A stretch of DNA of 20,907 nt from an uncultured Paracoccaceae bacterium (GTDB taxonomy: Bacteria; Pseudomonadota; Alphaproteobacteria; Rhodobacterales; Rhodobacteraceae). Shown here one piece after another: positions 15,358 to 20,907 of the stretch. The stretch covers positions 1 to 20,907 of the forward strand of contig CALHST010000030.1 in NCBI GenBank assembly GCA_938038825.1, given 5' to 3'. A program made the position numbers and the translations under genes. The notes under the pieces are model-generated. The model was not told the DNA's origin and did no database searches. It was given only the letters and a program-made list of their open reading frames with translations. Position 1 is the first letter of the stretch, and each line of letters starts with the position of its first letter.

Positions 15358-16290
15358 TTACAGCAGCAGTTGATACGTGTGCGGCACATAGTGGTAACCG
15401 TCGCCATTCGTGTCCACATATCCAAATGCTGGGAACGGCATATGGTAACCCGAGAATGCAATCTTGTCGGCTGACAGCATATCAAGGATTGTCTTACGTG
15501 TCGCCGCGGCGGCCGATTTGTCCATGTCAAATTTTACTTCCCAAGTTGGATGTGCAAGCGACCACACATAGTGGTTGGCGAAATCACCGCCCAACAACAT
15601 TTGGGTGCCGTCGGAGTCCAACATGTATCCCATGTGACCGGGTGTGTGGCCAAACATTTCGACCGCTGTAATGCCGGATGCAACGCTGTCGCCACCTTTC
15701 ACAAACGTCATTCTGTCTGCCAACGGTTTCACAATCGCGTCGAACCGGTCATTGCCCGCTTTGGCCCACGTATCAAACTCGACCTGACCTGTGACATAAG
15801 TGGCATTCGGAAAGGTTACCGCGTCGTCTGTCAGCAAGCCGCCGATATGATCGCCATGCATGTGCGTAATCACAACAACATCCACTTGGTCGGGCGTGTA
15901 TCCCGCAGCGGCCAGTGTGGCTGTTGTACCTGCCCCGGAAAGGCCCGTATCGAACAGGATCAATTGACTGCCTGTGTTCACGATAGGGGGCTGGAAAAAG
16001 AACTGGGCGGAATCTGTTGGCAAACCAGCCTCTTTCGAAACAGTTGCAAAAGTTTCCGCGTCAACATTCATACCGAATATTGTCTGTGGATCTGGTACTG
16101 GCCGCGATCCGACCAACAGGTTTGTGACCTCAAAACTGCCAACTTTGACGCGCATGAATTGCGGAGGCTGGGCGCCAAGCAAAGGGGCATCGGCCCGAGC
16201 AGTAGTTGCTAAACTTGCCGCAAAAGGCATTGCTGCAGCACCTGCAAGGACAGCACGACGGGATATGTCTGATTTCGGTAAATGAGTCAT
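15358..16290 (-). CDS. Tat-exported metallo-beta-lactamase-fold hydrolase (methyl parathion hydrolase type)
   Basis: A 310-residue MBL-fold enzyme. The N-terminus is a twin-arginine signal (SRRAVLAG at 10-17, then a hydrophobic stretch and TARADA), implying export of a folded metalloenzyme. The dinuclear metal site is visible: HMHGDH (His143, His145, Asp147, His148), His219 in GHTPGHMG, Asp236 in GGDF, and His283 in YHMPFP. The motifs NTGSQLILFDTGLSG, AAGYTPDQVDVVVITHMHGDHIGGL and the C-terminal GYHYVP resemble the methyl parathion hydrolase/lactonase-like branch. The physiological substrate is unknown. GGAG eight bases before ATG 16290 supports the start. Confidence 0.85.
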   Translation of the reverse strand: MTHLPKSDISRRAVLAGAAAMPFAASLATTARADAPLLGAQPPQFMRVKVGSFEVTNLLVGSRPVPDPQTIFGMNVDAETFATVSKEAGLPTDSAQFFFQPPIVNTGSQLILFDTGLSGAGTTATLAAAGYTPDQVDVVVITHMHGDHIGGLLTDDAVTFPNATYVTGQVEFDTWAKAGNDRFDAIVKPLADRMTFVKGGDSVASGITAVEMFGHTPGHMGYMLDSDGTQMLLGGDFANHYVWSLAHPTWEVKFDMDKSAAAATRKTILDMLSADKIAFSGYHMPFPAFGYVDTNGDGYHYVPHTYQLLL

Positions 16291-16529
16291 GTGGGGATCT
16301 CCGCAATAAATCTGGATAAGACAATGATAGCGCGAATTGTGGACTTCTCACCTGCGGATGTGCAAACACGCCTGTTCATTTTTGCGCGAGTAGTCGCCGC
16401 GTACCTGTTATGAGGGTGTTTGGATCGGTTGTCGTGAAAACGAGCCGTTGGATAAACGTGTCCCGCGCTGAATTTCTGGACAAAGGCGCGCCCGTGTGAG
16501 AGATGGCGCGGGTCTGATCGGAGGCTTCC
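16291..16529. other. Divergent intergenic region, MBL gene / gltX
   Basis: These 239 bases separate divergent genes and hold both promoters. On the plus strand TTGTCG (about 16428) followed after 16 bases by GATAAA is a modest sigma-70-like pair for gltX. GGAGG at about 16520 is its ribosome-binding site. No gene-like frame is convincing. Confidence 0.3.
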
Positions 16530-17855
16530 ATGACCACCACACGTTTCGCACCATCCCCCACCGGGTATCTACATGTCGGCAACCTGCGCACAGCGCTGAT
16601 GAATTACCTTATCGCGCGTCAAGCCGGGGGCTCGTTCATTTTACGGATCGACGATACAGATGCGACACGTTCAACCCAAGAATATGCGGATGCGATCCGT
16701 GAAGACTTGGAATGGCTGGGTCTGACATGGGACCAAGAGGAAAAGCAGTCTGATCGTTTGGACCGCTATGCAGCCGCAGCAGACAAGCTGCGTGACATGG
16801 GGCGGTTTTACGAAGCATTCGAAACGCCAACAGAGTTGGACCTGAAGCGCAAAAAGCAGCTCAACATGGGTAAGCCACCCGTGTATGACCGTGCGGCTTT
16901 GGCGCTGAGCGAAGACGCGAAGGCCGAAATGCGGGCCGAGCGTGGCAATGGCGTGTGGCGTTTCCAGTTGGATCACGAACGGATCAACTGGACGGACGGA
17001 ATTTTGGGTGACGTGTCAATTGATGCAGCATCGGTGTCTGACCCGGTCTTGATCCGGGCCGATGGCCAAGTTCTGTACACAATCGCGTCCGTTGTGGATG
17101 ACACCGATATGGGCGTTACACATGTTGTGCGTGGATCCGACCACGTGACCAACACGGCGACCCAAATTCAAATCATCAAAGCGTTGGGCGGAACCGTGCC
17201 AACGTTTGCGCACCACTCTTTATTGACGGGCCCGCAAGGGGAAGCCCTGTCAAAACGTTTGGGTACACTGGCGTTGCGGGACTTGCGCGAAGCTGGCGTT
17301 CAACCAATGGCGCTTCTCAGTCATCTCGCGCGGCTTGGGTCGTCTGATCCGGCCGAACTTCAGATGGATTTGCAGTCCTTGGTGGATAGCTTTGGCCTGT
17401 CCAAGTTCGGAAACACGCCGACCAAATTCAACGTGGATGATCTCTATCCTTTGACCGGGCGCTACTTGCAGGCTCTGCCTTTGGCGGACGTCGCAGACAC
17501 AGTGTCCGGTCTAGGTGTGCCGGATGACCTGGCCGAAAAATTCTGGGGCGTATGTCGTGACAACATCGAAACGCTGAATGACCTTGAGGCATGGTGGACG
17601 CTTTGCCGCGACGGTGCCGAGCCGGTCATCGACGCTGACGATGCCGATTTTGTTGCCGAAGCGATGACGTTGTTGCCCGAAGGTCCCTATGATGACACGA
17701 CGTGGGGAACCTGGACGGCGGCTGTGAAAGCCGAGACAGGGCGCAAAGGTCGCGGCTTGTTTATGCCGCTACGCAAAGCACTCACAGGGCAAAGCCACGG
17801 TCCGGACATGGGATCGTTTATGCCGCTGTTGCAGGTCATAAAAGCGAAGGCGTAA
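16530..17855 (+). CDS. gltX: Glutamate--tRNA ligase
   Basis: A 441-residue class I aminoacyl-tRNA synthetase charging tRNA-Glu. The HIGH-type motif is HVGN at 15-18, within FAPSPTGYLHVGNLRT. IDDTDATRS follows, and the KMSKS-type motif is ALSKR at 239-243. The region ETPTELDLKRKKQLNMGKPPVYDRAAL lacks zinc-binding cysteines, as in alphaproteobacterial forms. The C-terminal anticodon-binding part (about 320-441) is compact. Many alphaproteobacteria carry two GltX paralogues, one charging tRNA-Gln for amidation, and which one this is cannot be decided here. GGAGG precedes the ATG by about six bases. It ends seven bases from the convergent cyclotransferase-like gene. Confidence 0.95.
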   Translation: MTTTRFAPSPTGYLHVGNLRTALMNYLIARQAGGSFILRIDDTDATRSTQEYADAIREDLEWLGLTWDQEEKQSDRLDRYAAAADKLRDMGRFYEAFETPTELDLKRKKQLNMGKPPVYDRAALALSEDAKAEMRAERGNGVWRFQLDHERINWTDGILGDVSIDAASVSDPVLIRADGQVLYTIASVVDDTDMGVTHVVRGSDHVTNTATQIQIIKALGGTVPTFAHHSLLTGPQGEALSKRLGTLALRDLREAGVQPMALLSHLARLGSSDPAELQMDLQSLVDSFGLSKFGNTPTKFNVDDLYPLTGRYLQALPLADVADTVSGLGVPDDLAEKFWGVCRDNIETLNDLEAWWTLCRDGAEPVIDADDADFVAEAMTLLPEGPYDDTTWGTWTAAVKAETGRKGRGLFMPLRKALTGQSHGPDMGSFMPLLQVIKAKA

Positions 17856-17862
17856 CATCACG

Positions 17863-18429
17863 CTAAGGCTTACGGATTTCCGATCCCAGTGCGTGAAGCG
17901 TGGCATCGACGAAATCTGTCTCCTGGACTGTAAGGATTTGATGTCTCGGATAAAGTGGGGTCGCACGATCATTTAAGATTGGTGCGTCCCATCCGTCAGT
18001 GCTTTCCAGAAATGCCTCCGCCCCTTTGAAGCCGAATTCCTGGATATAGCCCTGTAAAACCACATCCAAATAACTCTGTAGAATTGGCAGCCTGTCCGCC
18101 GACGTTTGAAAGGTGGTTTCGGGAACCGCATAAATCGCGATGTCCAAAGCATTCGCATGCGTATGTTTAATCCGCGCGGGTTCATGAATGCGATCATAGG
18201 CTTCTTCACGTACATCAAGGGCATCCCAATCGGCGCCCGGCACTTCTGCAATCAGCCCGTCAATTTGAGAGCCTTCCGCGCGAACCCCTGTAAGATACGC
18301 GTAAGGCCGGGCAGGCGTGTCCACCCATGCACGTTTCCAACCATGCGCAGTCGCGTGCGATGCGTTCGGGTAAGTATGGGTGGCCCGGTTGACCAAGCTG
18401 CCATATCCAAAAAAGTAAGGATTGCTCAT
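17863..18429 (-). CDS. Gamma-glutamylcyclotransferase-family protein
   Basis: A 188-residue protein of the GGCT-like (AIG2/ChaC) fold. The substrate loop motif is YFFGYGSLVN (YGSL at 9-12), and the presumed catalytic acid is Glu75 in LDVREEAYDR. Members release 5-oxoproline from gamma-glutamyl amines or peptides, or act as uncharacterised cyclotransferases. ATG 18429 places the motif as in relatives; an in-frame GTG at 18444 would add five residues. It converges with gltX and starts about 90 bases upstream of the glycine riboswitch on the other strand, so its promoter overlaps the riboswitch-operon promoter region. Confidence 0.85.
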   Translation of the reverse strand: MSNPYFFGYGSLVNRATHTYPNASHATAHGWKRAWVDTPARPYAYLTGVRAEGSQIDGLIAEVPGADWDALDVREEAYDRIHEPARIKHTHANALDIAIYAVPETTFQTSADRLPILQSYLDVVLQGYIQEFGFKGAEAFLESTDGWDAPILNDRATPLYPRHQILTVQETDFVDATLHALGSEIRKP

Positions 18430-18515
18430 ACGGCAAATGTTCACGCAGAGTTTGGTGTGTCAAGAAAAGACAAAGCATTGACGCGCAAATACTCTGTACC
18501 TATTGTCTTGATAAC

Positions 18516-18670
18516 GTCGCAAACGGGAGAACCAGCATCGCTGGTGCCGAAGGAGCAACCGCCCCGGAAACTCTCAGGCCACAGGACCGTTTGTTGCGAC
18601 AAAACTCTGGAGAGACCTTGCGGATAGGCAGGGCGCCGAAGGGATAACGATCTCAGGCGAAAGGACAGAG
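18516..18670 (+). ncRNA. Tandem glycine riboswitch
   Basis: Two adjacent glycine aptamers lie before gcvT. Aptamer 1 (18516-18600) is closed by GTCGCAA/TTGCGAC and contains GGGAGAACC, GGTGCCGAAGGAGCAA, GGAAACTCTCAGGC and GGACCG. Aptamer 2 (about 18605-18670) is closed by CTCTG/CAGAG and contains GGAGAGACC, GCGCCGAAGGGATAAC, TCTCAGGCGAAAGGACAGAG. These are the conserved cores of the gcvT-type RNA. The paired aptamers switch on the glycine cleavage operon when glycine is in excess, in known cases. The 327-base gap before gcvT is mostly accounted for by this element and its expression platform. Confidence 0.95.
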
Positions 18671-18672
18671 GG

Positions 18673-18710
18673 GGCACCGAAACCCTGCGCGACCGCGTAG
18701 GACTGGTGCC
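18673..18710 (+). promoter_or_regulatory. Expression-platform hairpin of the glycine riboswitch
   Basis: GGCACC (18673-18678) pairs with GGTGCC (18705-18710), and within it CCTGCGC (18684-18690) pairs with GCGTAGG (18695-18701) around a GACC loop, allowing one G-U pair. It follows aptamer 2 directly and is about 35 bases upstream of the gcvT ribosome-binding site. No T-run follows the stem. A GGTTTTT at 18735-18741 is the nearest one. Confidence 0.5.
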
Positions 18711-18756
18711 GAACGCAGCCAAAATGTTGCCGCCGGTTTTTGAAAAGGGGAACTGG

Positions 18757-19881
18757 ATGGGCGATTTGGCCGTTACGCCACTGTATGATTTGCATCTGGA
18801 ATTGGGCGCAAAAATGGTGCCCTTTGCGGGCTATTCTATGCCGGTCCAGTATTCTGCGGGCGTTATGAAAGAACATCTTCATACTAGAACGCAGGCTGGA
18901 CTGTTTGACGTCAGTCACATGGGGCAGGTCTGGATAGATGGGCCCAGCTGGGAAAGCGTCGCTTTGGGTTTTGAAACACTTGTGCCGCAAGACGTCTTGG
19001 GGCTCCAAGATGGACGCCAACGCTATGGGTTTTTTACAAATGACGCGGGTGGCATCGAAGACGATCTTATGTTTGCGCGGCGTGGTGATCGGTTGTTTGT
19101 GGTCGTGAATGCTGCCTGTAAGCACCAAGATATTGCGCGCATGAAAACCGGATTGCCTTCGGACCTGGTTGTGACTGAAGTGACAGACCGCGCGCTTGTT
19201 GCTTTGCAAGGACCCAAGGCTGAAAACGTTCTGGGCGTATTTCACCCGAAAATTTCCGAAACGCGTTTCATGGACGTGTTTGATGTGTCTGTCCTGGGGC
19301 ATACCGTCTGGGTGTCACGGTCCGGGTATACCGGTGAAGACGGCTTCGAACTTTCGATGCCCAGCGACGCAGCGACGTTGATTTGTAAGGCGCTGTTGGC
19401 AGATGACGCAGTTGAAGCAATTGGCTTGGGTGCCCGTGACAGCCTGCGGCTTGAAGCAGGCCTTTGCTTGTACGGCCATGATATCAATGCGACGACAACC
19501 CCGGTCGAAGCGGGTTTGAAATGGGCAATCCAAAAATCCAGACGGAATGCAGGTTCGCGCGCCGGTGGATTCCCCGGGTCCGATACCGTGCTGGCGCAAA
19601 TGGATGGAAATAGCATACGTACCCGTATAGGTTTGCTGCCAGAAGGACGGGCCCCCATGCGCGAAGGCGTTGCCCTGTTTGCGACCGAAACAAGCGATAC
19701 TGAACTTGGGCAAGTCACCTCTGGCGGATTTGGCCCATCTGTTCAGGCCCCAATTGCCGTGGGTTATGTCAGCTCAGATCATGCCACGATAGGGCAAACA
19801 CTCTTCGGCGAAGTACGCGGCAAACGACTGCCCGTTACCGTTACCGAAATGCCGTTCATTCCACACACATTCAAACGTTGA
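18757..19881 (+). CDS. gcvT: Glycine cleavage system aminomethyltransferase (T protein)
   Basis: A 374-residue enzyme transferring the methylene group of glycine, held as aminomethyl on lipoyl-H-protein, to tetrahydrofolate with release of ammonia. Family motifs are present: TPLYDLHLELGAKMVPFAGYSMPVQY at the N-terminus, AGLFDVSHMGQ, VALQGPKA, SRSGYTGEDGFEL, GLGARDSLRLEAGLCLYGHDI, and a C-terminal TSGGFGPSVQAPIAVGYV. ATG 18757 was chosen because AGGGGA lies five bases upstream and the N-terminus then fits relatives. In-frame starts at 18706 and 18724 lie in or beside the riboswitch platform. First gene of the riboswitch-controlled gcvTHP operon. Confidence 0.96.
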   Translation: MGDLAVTPLYDLHLELGAKMVPFAGYSMPVQYSAGVMKEHLHTRTQAGLFDVSHMGQVWIDGPSWESVALGFETLVPQDVLGLQDGRQRYGFFTNDAGGIEDDLMFARRGDRLFVVVNAACKHQDIARMKTGLPSDLVVTEVTDRALVALQGPKAENVLGVFHPKISETRFMDVFDVSVLGHTVWVSRSGYTGEDGFELSMPSDAATLICKALLADDAVEAIGLGARDSLRLEAGLCLYGHDINATTTPVEAGLKWAIQKSRRNAGSRAGGFPGSDTVLAQMDGNSIRTRIGLLPEGRAPMREGVALFATETSDTELGQVTSGGFGPSVQAPIAVGYVSSDHATIGQTLFGEVRGKRLPVTVTEMPFIPHTFKR

Positions 19882-19902
19882 ACACGAAAAAAGGACATGC
19901 AC

Positions 19903-20262
19903 ATGAAGTATACTGAAGAACACGAATGGCTTTTGCCAGAAGGCGACGTCGTAATTGTTGGCATCACGACGCACGCGGCCGAACAGCTGGGTGACGTTGT
20001 GTTTATCGAATTGCCCGAAGTTGGCACCGAAATTACCAAGGACGAAGAAATCGTGGTGATCGAAAGTGTCAAAGCCGCGTCCGATATTCTTGCACCGATG
20101 GACGGTGAGATCGTCGAAGTAAACACAGCGCTCGAGGCGAACCCGTCTGCGGTGAATGACGACGCTGAAGGCGAAGCTTGGTTCTTTAAGATGAAACCTG
20201 CGGATCCAAGCGAGATGGATAACTTGATGGACGCGGCTGCGTATCAAGCCTTTATCGGATAA
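19903..20262 (+). CDS. gcvH: Glycine cleavage system H protein
   Basis: A 119-residue lipoyl carrier shuttling the aminomethyl group between GcvP, GcvT and the lipoamide dehydrogenase. The lipoylation lysine is Lys57, in VVIESVKAAS. Other family motifs are YTEEHEWL, VGITTHAAEQLGDVVFIELP and NDDAEGEAWFFKM. ATG 19903 has AAGGA seven bases upstream; ATG 19897, two codons earlier, is only one base from it and is less likely. It lies 21 bases after gcvT and 37 before gcvP. Confidence 0.96.
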   Translation: MKYTEEHEWLLPEGDVVIVGITTHAAEQLGDVVFIELPEVGTEITKDEEIVVIESVKAASDILAPMDGEIVEVNTALEANPSAVNDDAEGEAWFFKMKPADPSEMDNLMDAAAYQAFIG

Positions 20263-20299
20263 TTTTTCCTTAGCATGACAGTGATTTACGGGGTGTCTT

Positions 20300-20907
20300 A
20301 TGACTTTCGAACCGACTGAATACTTGCCTTACGACTTCGCCAATCGGCGGCATATCGGCCCGTCCCCTTCCGAGATGAGCGAGATGCTCAGCGTTCTTGG
20401 GGTTCCGTCTTTGGATGCGTTGATTGACGAAACCATTCCAAAAGGAATTCGCCAAAAAGAACCTTTGGACTGGGGCCGCGCATTATCAGAACGTGAATTG
20501 CTGCACCATATGCGCAAAACTGCGTCGAAAAACCAAGTTCTGACTTCTTTGATTGGACAAGGTTACTACGGGACGGTCACACCTCCGGCCATTCAACGGA
20601 ATATCCTTGAAAACCCCGCGTGGTACACGGCGTATACCCCGTACCAGCCCGAAATTTCACAAGGACGATTGGAAGCGTTGCTTAACTTCCAAACTATGAT
20701 CTGCGACTTGACGGGTCTGGACGTGGCCAATGCGTCATTGCTGGACGAAGCGACGGCCTGCGCCGAAGCGATGACAATGGCGCAGAGGGTGTCGAAATCA
20801 AAAGCAACGGCGTTCTTTGTGGATCAGAATTGCCATCCGCAAAACATCGCGCTTGTGCAAACCCGCGCGGCACCCTTGGGAATTGAAGTGATCATAGGCG
20901 ACCCCAA
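20300..20907 (+). CDS. gcvP: Glycine dehydrogenase (decarboxylating), P protein, 5' part only
   Basis: The PLP-dependent P protein decarboxylates glycine and passes aminomethyl to lipoyl-H-protein. Only the first 202 codons are in the window. The N-terminus starts MTFEPTEYLPYDFANRRHIG and continues with PSPSEMSEML, GQGYYGTVTPPAIQRNILENP, WYTAYTPYQPEISQGRLEAL, LNFQTMICDLTGLDVANASLLDEATACAEAM, all hallmark segments of GcvP's N-terminal half. The PLP lysine lies beyond the window. GGGG precedes the ATG with suitable spacing. It is the third gene of the operon under the glycine riboswitch. Confidence 0.96.
   Translation, partial: MTFEPTEYLPYDFANRRHIGPSPSEMSEMLSVLGVPSLDALIDETIPKGIRQKEPLDWGRALSERELLHHMRKTASKNQVLTSLIGQGYYGTVTPPAIQRNILENPAWYTAYTPYQPEISQGRLEALLNFQTMICDLTGLDVANASLLDEATACAEAMTMAQRVSKSKATAFFVDQNCHPQNIALVQTRAAPLGIEVIIGDP

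Noticed and set aside
15550..16212. 220-codon plus-strand frame opposite the MBL hydrolase gene
   Set aside because: It is antisense to a full-length enzyme with all metal ligands; it is Cys/His-rich only as a by-product of the opposite frame.
18706..18756. GTG start at 18706 for gcvT
   Set aside because: It lies in the riboswitch platform and lacks a ribosome-binding site; ATG 18757 has AGGGGA upstream and the family N-terminus.
18574..19302. 242-codon minus-strand frame over the riboswitch and gcvT
   Set aside because: It is antisense to the conserved riboswitch and GcvT and has no recognisable protein features.

Overview
The window looks like a chromosomal segment of a marine alphaproteobacterium of the Rhodobacteraceae (Roseobacter group). 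The evidence is the mreB-mreC-mreD-mrdA cluster beside leuA, a tandem glycine riboswitch ahead of gcvT-gcvH-gcvP, a zinc-ligand-free alphaproteobacterial-type GltX, moderate GC, and protein sequences of roseobacterial character. No transposase, integrase, CRISPR array, tRNA or rRNA was seen. This is mostly ordinary core chromosome with some accessory envelope genes, and I did not find a convincing new multi-gene system.

Layout. Positions 1-3585 (minus strand) hold the elongasome operon mreB, mreC, mreD and mrdA (PBP2, cut by the window edge), with mreD and mrdA overlapping by ATGA. A divergent promoter region follows, then a periplasmic protein (3858-4817) that fuses a YceI lipocalin-like domain to a class I cytochrome c. 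A terminator framed by two copies of a self-palindromic repeat separates it from the convergent leuA (4915-6486, minus). The leuA leader encodes a leucine-rich 26-residue peptide followed by nested stem-loops, which looks like an attenuator. Next, on the plus strand, come an SDR oxidoreductase (6771-7433) and a membrane protein (7612-8763) with a His/Asp/Glu-rich periplasmic segment and a possible degenerate PilZ-like cytoplasmic domain. The 3' end of this gene overlaps, tail to tail, a thiamine-diphosphate enzyme (8693-10366, minus). That enzyme is probably co-transcribed with an exported protein of about 18.6 MORN repeats (10415-11803, minus).

The second half has glutamine-dependent nadE (11988-13646), an exported DUF3131-type protein (13765-15303), a convergent Tat-exported metallo-beta-lactamase-fold hydrolase of the methyl-parathion-hydrolase type (15358-16290, minus), gltX (16530-17855), and a convergent gamma-glutamylcyclotransferase-like gene (17863-18429, minus). 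Last comes the glycine cleavage operon, opened by a tandem glycine riboswitch (about 18516-18670), with gcvT, gcvH and the first 202 codons of gcvP.

How they work together. The mre/mrd genes build the lateral cell wall. leuA and the gcv operon are amino-acid metabolism genes with RNA-level feedback: a leucine leader peptide for one, a glycine aptamer pair for the other. nadE and gltX are housekeeping. The YceI-cytochrome, MORN, DUF3131, MBL and His-rich genes all encode exported or membrane proteins of unproven function and are the less-described part of the window.
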